From assembly GCA_001313065.1 (NCBI GenBank), contig BBFD01000161.1:1-9268 (forward strand): a stretch of DNA of 9,268 nt, in the 5' to 3' direction. The notes below the pieces were generated by a model. That model had not been told where the DNA came from. It searched no databases and saw only the letters and a list, made by a program, of their open reading frames with translations. The DNA comes from Silvimonas sp. JCM 19000. Lineage in GTDB: Bacteria; Pseudomonadota; Gammaproteobacteria; Burkholderiales; Chitinibacteraceae. The position numbers were made by a program, and so were the translations under genes. Of this stretch, positions 1 through 7,624 are shown in pieces. Positions within the stretch are counted from its first letter, which is position 1, and every line of letters begins with the position of its first letter.

Positions 1-7
1 GCGCGAC

Positions 8-34
8 AAGCCGCGAGGGGGGCTCGCGGCTTTT
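8..34 (+). terminator. Rho-independent terminator of an upstream gene
   Basis: A perfect 10-bp inverted repeat (AAGCCGCGAG at 8-17, CTCGCGGCTT at 23-32) encloses a five-G loop and runs into a short T tract (31-34). This is the form of an intrinsic terminator. The gene it serves lies to the left of the window. It also separates that gene from the chemoreceptor gene starting at 122. Confidence 0.8.
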
Positions 35-121
35 GTTATACCTACCGATTCTGCAAAGCGGTTCCGATATCTATAAAAAACAGGCGCGTAAATCGCGCGC
101 CGCCGGTGGAGACTCCCTGGT

Positions 122-1931
122 ATGCAATGGATCGATCAATTCCATGCGGCGCTGGAGCGCTCGCTGCTGTTTTCTCTCAATCGCAAATTCGCCTTCCTCT
201 ATCTATTACTGTTGTTTCCGCTGCTACTGACCCTGCTGGCCAGCCAGGCGCATAGCCAGCTCAGCGCGGTCATCCAGGCGCACGGCCTCGATGCGCGCAC
301 CGCCGCTGACTTGAATGCCAGCCTTGAGCACCTGGCTTTGTGGGGCTGGTTACTGTTGGCGGGCGCCGCGCTGTTTATTACCGTGCAGGTGATCTACTTC
401 AATTTCTGGATCGCGCGCCCGGTGGGGGCCATTACGCGGGTGTTTAATGAAGTGGCGCGCGGCGAAGGCGATTTGTCGCGCGACGTGCCCGAGATCACCA
501 ACGATGAGATCGCCCAACTGGCGCAAAGCTGTAACCGCTTTCTGGCCAAGCAACGCGAAGTGATCGCCAGCGTGCAGACCATGACGGTCGGCATCGCGCT
601 GGAAGCCGCCAAGTCGCTGAAAAAACATCAAGGATTCGGCCAGCTCAACCCAGGAACAGGATCAACTGGCGCAAACCGTGGTCGATGCCAGCAATGGCAC
701 CACCCAAGGCATCAATCAGGTTTCGGTGCGCACCCAGGATATCAGCACTACCACCCAGCAAAACCTGAATATGGCGCGCGCTTCCTATGCCGAACTACAG
801 GATGTGACCGCACGCATCCACGCCATCAGCACCCGTATCGCTACCTTCAATGAGACGGTGGACGGGCTGAACCAGCGTTCCGCCAGCATCAAGTCCATCG
901 TCGATCTGATCAAGGAAATTGCCAGCCAGACCAATCTGCTGGCGCTGAACGCCGCCATCGAAGCCGCCCGCGCCGGTGAAACCGGCCGCGGTTTTGCCGT
1001 GGTGGCGGATGAGGTGCGCAAACTGGCCGAGAAGGTTGGCGTTGCCACCGACGACATCTCGCACAATATCGACAATATGCTGGCGCAAGTGGCAGAAACG
1101 CTGGATGAAACGCATCTGATCACGCACGACGCGCAGCACACGCGGCAGGTGGTAGAAAGCGCCTCAGCGCAATTTGCCCGCATGGTGACCGACTTTGAGC
1201 AAACCTCCAGCGCCCTCACCGGCATCGCCGCCACGCTGGAAGAATTCAGCGTCGCCAACGACCAGGTCAACCTTAACGTGACGCAAATCCATGATTTGTC
1301 GCTGGCGGTCAACGAGCGCATGACGCGCTCGGCGCAATCGTCGCAAGACTGGCGCGCGCGGCCGAACGGGTGCAGGAACTGATCGGCCGCTTTACCGTCG
1401 GCCAGGGCGACCTGGACGGCAATATCCAGTTGGCCAGCCAGATGCGCGACCAGGTGCAACAACGTATCGAGCTTTGGCGAATTCGGGCGTCAATGTGTTT
1501 GATCAGCAATATCGTCCGCTGCCAGGTAGCAAGCCGCAGAAATACAGCACCAGCTGGGATCAGCCTTTGCCCAGGCCTTGCAACCCTTGTTCGATCAACT
1601 GGCGCGCAGCGCGGTGGGGGGCAAGTTCTGTCTGGCGGTGGATACCAATGGCTACGGCGCCACGCATAACAGCTGGTATTCCAAAGCGCCCAGCGGCGAC
1701 GCCGCTGTCGACCTGGTTAACAGCCGTGACAAGCGCATCTTTAACGATCCGGCGGGTTTGCGCGCCGCGCGCAATACCCAGCGCTTTTTTTTGCTGCAAA
1801 CCTATGCCCGCGACACCGGCGAAATCATGACCGAACTGGACGTGCCCATTATGGTGAACGGGCGGCACTGGGGCGGATTGCGGCTGGGCTTTGACGCCAG
1901 CGCCATGCTGACGGCCACGCACGCGGCATGA
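122..1931 (+). CDS. Methyl-accepting chemotaxis protein with C-terminal sensor-like domain (four frameshifts)
   Basis: Inner-membrane chemoreceptor that would signal through CheW/CheA. ATG at 122 is preceded by GGTGGAG about 10 bases upstream. Visible: TM1 about residues 22-41, a periplasmic loop of only about 30 residues, TM2 about 71-95, a HAMP domain (about 96-150, with the RPVGAIT start), then the signalling hairpin with the highly conserved tip [17 protein letters not shown] followed by [16 protein letters not shown] (915-1031). The C-terminal roughly 150 residues carry NGYGATHNS and [18 protein letters not shown], a globular domain I recall from other MCPs and take as PAS/Cache-like. 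The frame changes near 620-625 (one extra A in a six-A run), near 1347, near 1470 and near 1563 (one base missing at each). Restoring them gives about 603 residues with no internal stop, so I treat it as one gene. The stop overlaps the next start. Confidence 0.88.
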
Positions 1932-2419
1932 CGCCCAAGCGGTGTTTCGCGCCGGTGGTGGATGCGCACACGCGCTTGCTGGTGCTGGGCAGCCTGCCTG
2001 GCGAAAAAATCGCTGCAAGCGGCGCGTTATTACGCGCATCCGCAAAATCGCTTCTGGCATTTGCTCGGCGACGTATTGCAGATAGACCTGGTCGGCCAGG
2101 ATTACGACTGCCGCCTGCAGCGTTTGCTGGCACACCACGTCGGGCTATGGGATGTGGTGGCCGAAGCCACGCGCGCGGGCACCTCGACAGCAATATCCGT
2201 GACCACGCCGCCAACGACTTGCTGGCGCTGATCGCCACCCTGCCCGCTTTGCGCGCCGTCGCCTTCAATGGCGGCACCGCCGCCCGCATCGGACTGAAGC
2301 AACTGGCGGCGCAACCCGCCGGGCTCGATATCGTGCTACTGCCTTCCAGCAGCCCTGCCTATACCAGACCGTATGCCGAAAAGCTGGAACAATGGCGGCT
2401 ACTGACGCGCTTTCTGTAG
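1928..2419 (+). CDS. DNA-deoxyinosine glycosylase-like protein, UDG superfamily (two frameshifts)
   Basis: Likely a base-excision-repair glycosylase that removes hypoxanthine (deaminated adenine) from DNA. The reconstructed protein (about 163 residues) follows the pattern of the hypoxanthine/deoxyinosine glycosylase family of the uracil-DNA-glycosylase superfamily: LLVLGSLPGEKSL near the N-terminus, YYAHPQNRFW, GLWDVV, GSLDSNIRDHAANDL, AFNGGTAA and the C-terminal LLPSSSPAY. The ATG overlaps the receptor stop as ATGA, suggesting translational coupling. The frame breaks at 2004-2009, where six As stand where five would keep frame, and near 2182, where one base is missing from an expected Gly-Ser-Leu-Asp. 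The two indels compensate, so the original frame returns. The substrate assignment is by family resemblance only; motifs and length fit well. Confidence 0.8.
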   Translation: MTPKRCFAPVVDAHTRLLVLGSLPGEKIAASGALLRASAKSLLAFARRRIADRPGRPGLRLPPAAFAGTPRRAMGCGGRSHARGHLDSNIRDHAANDLLALIATLPALRAVAFNGGTAARIGLKQLAAQPAGLDIVLLPSSSPAYTRPYAEKLEQWRLLTRFL

Positions 2420-2457
2420 CGTCAGCCCGACCTCTTCCTCACTCTGGCTGGAATCGC

Positions 2458-3108
2458 ATGAACTACGATCTGATCCTGTTTGACCTTGACGGCACCCTGA
2501 GCGACCCCGAACAGGGCATAGGCCGCAGTATCAATCACGCGCTGGAACGCTTTGGCTATCCCTTGCAAGCCGCCGACCAGATCAGCCGCTGGATTGGGCC
2601 GCCGCTGGATGTGTCATTTCGCAGCATCACCGGCAGCGACTCCGCTGCGCATATCGCCGAACTGGTTGCCTGCTATCGCGAACGCTATGGCGACATCGGC
2701 TACGCCGAAAACGTGCTGTACGCCGAGATTCCGGCGGCGCTACAGGCGCTGGCCGATGCGGGCGTGCCGATGGGCGTGTGCACGTCCAAGCGGGCCGATT
2801 TTGCCGATCGCATCCTGCGTTTGTTTGAGCTGGAGCGCTACTTTGGCTTTATCAGCGGCGGCGAGATCGGCGTGCACAAATGGCAGCAGATCGAGGCGCT
2901 TAAAGCGGCAGGCACCGTCAGCAACGCCAGCCTTATGATCGGCGACCGCGCCGTCGATATCACCGCCGCCAAACGCAATGGCCTGAGCAGCGCGGGCGTG
3001 TTGTGGGGCCACGGCAGCCGCGAAGAACTGCTCGCGGAAAACCCGGATTGGCTTTTCGCCAGCCCCACCGAATTGCGCCAACTGGTGCCGACCGCGCCGA
3101 ATCCCTAG
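2458..3108 (+). CDS. HAD-superfamily phosphatase (HAD_2, phosphoglycolate phosphatase/5'-nucleotidase type)
   Basis: Intact 216-residue cytosolic phosphohydrolase. All four HAD motifs are visible: FDLDGTL with nucleophile Asp9 and acid/base Asp11, motif II VCTSKR (Thr109/Ser110), motif III Lys141 in HKWQQIEAL, and motif IV IGDRAVDI (Asp163, Asp167). An alpha-helical cap sits between motifs I and II (about residues 15-90), as in subclass IA enzymes. The sequence style (GPPL, CTSKR, GVLWGHGSREEL) resembles the group annotated as phosphoglycolate phosphatase or 5'-nucleotidase; the substrate cannot be read from sequence. ATG at 2458 is chosen because DLILFDLDGTL follows directly; upstream in-frame codons lie inside the previous gene. 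The gene starts 38 bases after the glycosylase stop, so the two may be co-transcribed. It is one of the few genes here without a frameshift. Confidence 0.9.
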   Translation: MNYDLILFDLDGTLSDPEQGIGRSINHALERFGYPLQAADQISRWIGPPLDVSFRSITGSDSAAHIAELVACYRERYGDIGYAENVLYAEIPAALQALADAGVPMGVCTSKRADFADRILRLFELERYFGFISGGEIGVHKWQQIEALKAAGTVSNASLMIGDRAVDITAAKRNGLSSAGVLWGHGSREELLAENPDWLFASPTELRQLVPTAPNP

Positions 3109-3484
3109 CCTCTGGCTCCAGCCAGCATACACGGCTGTCGGATTTATCAGTTTATTTGCATGCGCTTGTATTTGGCGCTATCGCCCGTCCCGGCCAGCGG
3201 CTGCGCCCGACACCGCAATCGTTTCGGCCGTAGCGTGGGCTAAACGTCAGTCCAGACGGCTGATTTTAAAGGCTTTTAGCGCCATGTTTAGCTAAGTCTT
3301 TGATTTTTTTGCCGACGGCAAATGTCACGCATTTGATCAATCCAGGCTTTACGCTGCGCTTCGAGCAGGCGCTGGCCCCGGGCAGCGACTTGCATTTGGG
3401 CCATTTTCTTATTGAATGAGAGACAGGGACGCGACTCATCGCGGGCCGGTGCCGCCCCTCTCCATGCTTAAGGAAAACCATATC
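3109..3484. other. Intergenic region between the phosphatase and pilus genes
   Basis: A 376-base stretch with no convincing + strand gene. Just after the phosphatase stop there is a small inverted repeat (CTGGC/GCCAG, 3112-3125) without a T tract, so it is not a good terminator. An inverted repeat TTTGCC-GAC-GGCAAA lies near 3305-3319. The pilus promoter should be here, but I see only weak sigma-70-like matches. The minus strand holds a short codon-biased reading frame, listed separately. Confidence 0.6.
3247..3404 (-). pseudogene. Possible small basic protein or gene remnant, frame-broken
   Basis: On the minus strand an ATG at 3404-3402 opens a 38-codon frame (stop at 3290-3288) that reads MAQMQVAARGQRLLEAQRKA and continues WIDQM. 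Its codons look like those of the neighbouring genes (GCC, CTG, CTC, CGC). After about residue 26 another frame looks better: TFAVGKKIKDLAKHGAK, and after one more A slip KAFKISRLD with a stop at 3249-3247. This would be a short, basic, helical protein of about 50 residues broken by two indels. I do not recognise the family, there is no clear ribosome binding site, and it may be spurious. Confidence 0.25.
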
Positions 3485-3487
3485 GTG
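3470..3487 (+). promoter_or_regulatory. Ribosome binding site and GTG start of the chaperone gene
   Basis: AAGGA at 3470-3474 lies 10 bases before GTG at 3485. Starting there gives a compact signal peptide (VRRHSAALQRCMLAVVAVAS). An in-frame ATG at 3464 exists but lies before this Shine-Dalgarno sequence and would add seven residues with no better ribosome binding site. Confidence 0.5.
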
Positions 3488-4226
3488 CGACGTCATTCGG
3501 CAGCGTTACAACGCTGCATGCTGGCCGTCGTGGCCGTTGCCTCAGCCATGCCAGCTATGCCGCCAACTATTTGCAGATATCGCCCATCCTGCTCGAAATG
3601 CAGCAAGGCCAGACGGCGGCCGGCCTGCGCTTGCGTAATCCGGGCGATGAGGCCGTCAATGGCCAGGTGCGCGTCTATCGCTGGTCGCAAGTCGATGGCG
3701 AAGATCAACTGGTGCCCGCTACCGACGTCATTGCCAGCCCGCCGATTATTCAGGTCGATCCGCAAGGCGAACAGTTGGTGCGGCTGGTGCGTACCGGCGG
3801 CGGCAGCGTAAACGAAGAACAGAGCTATCGCCTGCTGGTGGACGAACTACCGGGCGGGCGGATTGATCAGCAGAACAATGTGCGTTTGCGCCTGCGCTAT
3901 TCGATTCCGGTGTTTGTCTTGCCCCCCGGCACGCCGCAGCCCGACCTCAAATGGACGATCGCGCCCAAAGGCAAAATGCTCAGCCTGCGCAGCCTCAATC
4001 GCGGCAAGTGCATGCGCGCATCAGCAGCGCCACCCTTGTCACCGCCCAAGGCAAGAAAGTCACCATCGCCGAAGGCTTGCTCGGCTATACCCTGGCGGGC
4101 CAGCAGCGCAACTGGGATATCCCGGCGGTGGCCAGCGCAGAACTCAACGGCGCCCATGTAACCGCCACCATCAACGGCATGCCGAGCGATCTACCGGTGG
4201 AACTGGCGAGCGCGGAGGAGCATTGA
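3485..4226 (+). CDS. Periplasmic pilus assembly chaperone, CsuC/PapD family (two frameshifts)
   Basis: Periplasmic chaperone that would hold pilin subunits by donor-strand complementation and hand them to the usher. The reconstructed product is about 247 residues, the usual size. It has an N-terminal signal peptide, then an immunoglobulin-like domain with the family patterns YLQISPILLEMQQGQTAAGL, RVYRWSQVDGEDQL, ASPPI, the basic strand EQLVRLVR and SYRLLVDELP. A second domain ends with VHARISSATL, GYTLAGQQRNW and a C-terminal strand. One base is missing near 3547 (end of the signal peptide) and one near 4010 (before VHARISS); each side of both breaks is clearly homologous to chaperones. The style matches archaic (sigma-clade, Csu-like) chaperones, in agreement with the SCPU subunits downstream. 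The stop lies two bases before the likely usher start, so the pair is an operon. Confidence 0.88.
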
Positions 4227-4230
4227 GCTG
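4214..4230 (+). promoter_or_regulatory. Strong ribosome binding site with non-ATG usher start
   Basis: GGAGG at 4214-4218 lies inside the end of the chaperone gene. The usher frame downstream has no ATG or GTG before the signal peptide; the possible starts are CTG at 4228 (9-base spacing) or ATT at 4222 (3-base spacing). TTG at 4223 is in another frame and meets a stop after two codons. A lost or altered base near the start is a real alternative, given the other indels. Confidence 0.4.
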
Positions 4231-6555
4231 ACTCCTGCCGCCTTATCCACAAAAAAAAGAGCAGCCGCACTGCTCGCCAGCCTGATCACCGCGTGGGCCC
4301 ACGCCGCCGATGATCTATTGCCGTCGATGGATTTGCCGCACGACGTCTACCCCGAGGTGACCGTCAACGGCACACCCACGCGCAGCGTGGCGCATTTTCT
4401 GGAATACCAGGGCGAATTGATGGTCCGGCGCAAAGATCTGGAAGCCTGGGGATCATTCCGCCCGCCTCGATCACCGACGACAGCGCCACCATCTCGCTCG
4501 ACCAGCTTTCCGAAATCACCTATGACTACCAGTCGGCACGGCAGACGCTGGACATCAAAGTGCCCGAGACCATGTTGCAAGCGGTGGACATCAGCCGCGT
4601 GCAGCCGCGCTTGATTCCGGCCAGCAGCGGCGTTGGTATGGTCATCAACTACGATCTGTTCAGTCAGGGCAGCGGCGGCGTGCGGGATTATTCGCTGTGG
4701 AGCGAGGCGCGCGCCTTTGCGCCGCTGGGGGTGGCCAGCACCACGGGCACGCTGTATGACACACCCGCGCGCAAATACTATCTGCGCTTCGATACCACGC
4801 TGAGCCATTCCGACCCCGAGAAACTGACCACGCTGCGCGTGGGCGATGCGGTCAGCTCATCGCTGGACTGGACCCGCGCGGTGCGGCTGGGCGGCGTGCA
4901 ATACCAGCGCAACTTCTCTTTGCGGCCCGACCTGATTACCTTTCCGGTGCCGGCTTTGGGCGGCAGCACGGCGGTGCCGTCGTCGGTCGACGTTTATATC
5001 AACAGCATGAAGCAATACAGCGGCGACGTACCGGCCGGGCCGTTTGTGACGCACGACCCGCCGGGCATCGTCGGTGCGGGCAATGCCACGGTGGTGGTCA
5101 AGGACGCCCAGGCCGCGAAGTGACGACACGGTGCCAATTTATATAGATACGCGTTTGCTCAATGCCGGACTGTCCAGCTTCTCGGCCGAGACCGGTTTTG
5201 TGCGGCAGAACTACGGTCTGACCTCCTTCGATTACGACTACGGCCATCCCGCCCTTAGCGCCACCGGCCGTTATGGCTATAGCAGCAATATCACGGTGGA
5301 AGGCCATACCGAACTCACCCGCGGCCTGGCCAATGCGGGCGCGGGGGTGCTGGTTAAACTGGGCAATGCCGGTGTGATCAATGGCGCGGTGTCGGCCAGC
5401 GGCGGCGAGTTGTCTGGCCTGCAGCTCAAGCTGGGCTATCAATTGATCACCCCACGCTTTAGCGTCACCGTGCAGACCCAACGCGCCACGCCGCGTTTTG
5501 GTGACCTGGCGGCGGTCACCGGTTCGCCCATCCTGCTGGAAACCGATCAGATTGCGCTGTCGTTGCCCTTGTTTGGCCACCAGACCGTGTCGGTCAGTCT
5601 GGTGCAACAACATCAGTCCGGCCAGGCCATCACCCGGCTGGGCTCACTCAGCTACAACGCCGAAATCACCCGCAATATCGGCTTTTTTTTGCTCAGCCTG
5701 TATCGCGACTTTGCTGGCAGCGGCGAATCGGGCGGTTATGCCAGCCTGAATTTTGCCTTGCCCAACCAGATTACCGCCTCGGCCTCGCTCAGCACTGCCA
5801 ACGGCCAGAAAAGCTGGGGCCTGAACGCGGCGCGGCCGGCGGATTACAGCGGCGGTCTGGGTTGGGCGCTACAGGACAATAACAATAGCGGCAGCCCGTA
5901 TCAGCAAGCGCGCGCCAATTACCTCGGCCGCTACGGCGAAGTCCTGGGCGCGGTGGAAAACAGCAACGGCACTCACAACTACTCGCTCGATATCAATGGC
6001 GCGCTGGTGTGGATGGACAGCGACGTGATTGCCGCGCGCCGCATCAGCGACGCGTTTGCCCTGGTCAGCACCGACGGCATGGAAGGCGTGCAGGTGCTGC
6101 ATGAATATCGGCCGCTGGGCGTGACCAATAGCAACGGGCATTTGCTGGTGCCCGATCTGATCGCCTGGCAGAACAACCATGTCGGCATCAATGGCGTAAA
6201 CCTGCCCGCCGATGCGCGCCTGACCACCACCGAATCCGACATCGTGCCGCAAGCCGGTTCTGGCGCGATGGCCTACTTTCCGGTGACGCGTTACCGCGCC
6301 GCCACCGTCATCCTGCACGACAGCAAGGGCAACCCGCTGCCCGCTGGCCTGGGGGTGCGAGATCTGCAAAGCGGGCGCGAATTTGTGGTTGGCTTTGACG
6401 GCGTGGCATTTATCGAAGGCCTGGTGGCGCACAACACGCTGCGCGTGGACGACGTTGATCTGCGTTGCGAGGTGGCATTTGATTACGCGCCGACGCCGGA
6501 CAACCCGCTGCCCACGCTGGGCCCGCTCACCTGCCACCCGGTCAGCGGCAACTAG
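4228..6555 (+). CDS. Outer-membrane fimbrial usher, CsuD/FimD family (three frameshifts)
   Basis: Usher that accepts chaperone-subunit complexes and extrudes the growing fibre through a 24-strand barrel. The reconstructed product is about 776 residues, normal for the Csu-type group. It begins with a signal peptide (KKRAAALLASLITAWAHA), followed by a periplasmic N-terminal domain (YPEVTVNG, FLEYQGELMVRRKDLEAWG). The barrel and plug follow (LRVGDAVSSS, GGVQYQRNFSLRPDLITFP, the PSSVDVYINS plug entry, TVPIYIDTRLL, SSFSAETGFVRQNYG), then DSDVIAARRISDAFALVST and GMAYFPV-like C-terminal elements. Two C-terminal cysteines (DLRCEV, PLTCHP) would form the usual disulfide. One base is missing near 4449 (before IIPPASITDD), and two within 5113-5130, where restoring them gives a KDAQGREVTT-like stretch. 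From 5130 to the stop the frame is intact. The start codon is uncertain. Confidence 0.88.
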
Positions 6556-6869
6556 GGCACGGCCCCGGCTTTGTAGCAATGCCACAGACCGTTTATCGGC
6601 TGATAAAACCAGTTTGCCTGTGCCTGACCCAGGAGCGCTCCTTACAAGCTAGCCCAGGACAACTACTGGGTTGGTGCTGTCTGCAGGCTGATTTAGCCCA
6701 GGAGCGACCCTGGTTAGGCGGGAAGCGATTTGTCTGCTAAAGGCGCTGCAAGCCTTGCCGCTATTCACTTGCGCACAATGGGATCAAAAAACTGGCCCGG
6801 CAGCCTGCGGCGTACCCTGTAGGAAATCGTCCGACAAGCCTTTGCGGAAACCTTACAAATTATCCGATC

Positions 6870-6888
6870 GCGAAAATCAGAATTTCGC
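6870..6888. repeat. Inverted repeat GCGAAA-N7-TTTCGC
   Basis: A 6-bp palindromic pair with a 7-base gap is followed directly by an eight-A tract, about 200 bases before the first pilin. The symmetry suits a dimeric regulator site or a small hairpin. There is no T tract on either strand placed to make it a terminator. The function is unknown. Confidence 0.35.
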
Positions 6889-6954
6889 AAAAAAAATGTA
6901 ATTTCACTTACAAGGTGGTGCATCCGGTAGTGCGACGCCTGCGTATATCCCCTC

Positions 6955-6972
6955 GTGCAGACATCGCTGCAC
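6955..6972. repeat. Inverted repeat GTGCAG-N6-CTGCAC
   Basis: A perfect 6-bp palindromic pair with a 6-base gap lies about 118 bases upstream of the first pilin start. It could be an operator for a helix-turn-helix regulator. This rests on symmetry and position only. Confidence 0.3.
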
Positions 6973-7089
6973 ACGGCGCGGAGCAAGGTTTTGACGCGAC
7001 AAAGTGATCTGCCTCTGGCAATATTCACCTGTCCGCTGCAATCCACCGCACCTTGACAAAAAAAACTGCAAGAAAACAGGGGCTTTACC

Positions 7090-7467
7090 GTGGCATTCCG
7101 CACCATCCGCATCTCCGCCAAGACCGCCGCCGTCGCCATGACGCTGGCTGCCAGCGCCTTGCTGCCGACTGCCCGTGCTGCCGACCACGCCACCTTGCAG
7201 GTCTCGCTCACTGTGGTTTCGGTATGCACCGTGGGCTCGCAACAAGCGCTGGCCGGTCAGGTCGGTAGCAATGTCAATGTGAGCTGCTCGGCGCGTACCC
7301 CTTATCTGGTTGATGTGAGCAACACCAATCTGCATCAAACCCGCTCGGCGCTCAGCCGTGCCGAAGAACAAGCCGTGAGCAACAACCCGGCCGCGCAAAC
7401 GCAAAACCAGCACGCCAGCGCCAACAGCAGCGCCACCCAGAGCGCCGTCGCCACCATCACCTTCTAA
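7090..7467 (+). CDS. Short divergent SCPU-type (spore coat U) pilin-like protein
   Basis: Secreted protein of 125 residues, probably a minor or degenerate subunit of the neighbouring pilus. GTG at 7090 is preceded by AGGGG with 7-base spacing; no other in-frame start exists because TGA lies at 7054. A signal peptide covers about residues 1-30, ending ARA-A. The mature start ATLQVSLTVVSVCTVG matches the SCPU N-terminus, VNVSCSARTPYLVDVSN matches the second cysteine strand, and the protein ends in the typical VATITF. However, the two cysteines are only 20 residues apart (29 in the next pilin), the usual NFG is missing, and the C-terminal half is a Gln/Asn/Ser/Ala-rich stretch without the family's YGQ..P..GTY strand. 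The frame is open throughout, so this is not simply another frameshift. SCPU membership is fairly sure; its ability to fold as a normal subunit is not. Confidence 0.7.
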   Translation: MAFRTIRISAKTAAVAMTLAASALLPTARAADHATLQVSLTVVSVCTVGSQQALAGQVGSNVNVSCSARTPYLVDVSNTNLHQTRSALSRAEEQAVSNNPAAQTQNQHASANSSATQSAVATITF

Positions 7468-7546
7468 GCTGCCCCGGTCACATTTGCGCCCCCGCCCCAG
7501 GACTGCGCCTGGCCAGGAGCCGTGCTAGCTGTTGCCCGCATCCTGT

Positions 7547-7558
7547 TTGCGCACAATG
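7547..7558 (+). repeat. TTGCGCACAATG motif, copy upstream of the second pilin
   Basis: This 12-base string is identical to 6769-6780 upstream of the first pilin. A near copy with one extra G (TTGCGGCACAATG) lies at 8291-8303 upstream of the peptidase gene. CACAAT matches four of six bases of a -10 box, but no -35 box lies at a fixed distance. It may be a shared promoter or regulator element, or chance. Confidence 0.3.
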
Positions 7559-7624
7559 CAACGCATCGCCGCCGTGTTTCCCTCATTCAGCCACGGCAGG
7601 CACGGTCTTGCGGAGCGCACCATC

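Larger units (their letters stand above)
6556..7089. other. 534-bp non-coding region between usher and first pilin
   Basis: No credible gene on either strand; the longer minus-strand frames here run on into the pilin as antisense shadows. It contains a direct repeat CCCAGGAGCG at 6628-6637 and 6697-6706, an imperfect hairpin CCCAG/CTGGG (6653-6670), the motif TTGCGCACAATG (6769-6780), an inverted repeat GCGAAA/TTTCGC (6870-6888) followed by eight As, and an inverted repeat GTGCAG/CTGCAC (6955-6972). The right half is more AT-rich. The size and structure suggest a separate promoter or a regulated leader for the pilin genes, but no clear -35/-10 pair can be assigned. Confidence 0.5.

Noticed and set aside
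44..70. Flagellar sigma-28 promoter before the chemoreceptor
   Set aside because: TCCGATAT resembles the -10 element, but the sequence at the right distance upstream does not match the TAAA-type -35 box.
785..1462. Long open frame on the minus strand opposite the chemoreceptor
   Set aside because: It lies antisense to the conserved signalling domain and its translation is Ser/Ala/Arg-rich without any motif, a usual product of GC-rich codon bias.
5869..6585. Long open frame on the minus strand opposite the usher
   Set aside because: It covers the intact, conserved end of the usher, is His/Val/Arg-rich and shows no family motif or start signal.
6584..6603. Terminator after the usher (GTTTATC/GATAAAAC)
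   Set aside because: The stem is short and AT-rich with a bulge, and no T tract follows.
7053..7081. TTGACA-like -35 box before the first pilin
   Set aside because: Seventeen bases on there is only ACAGGG, no -10 box, and transcription from it would begin too close to the GTG to include the ribosome site.
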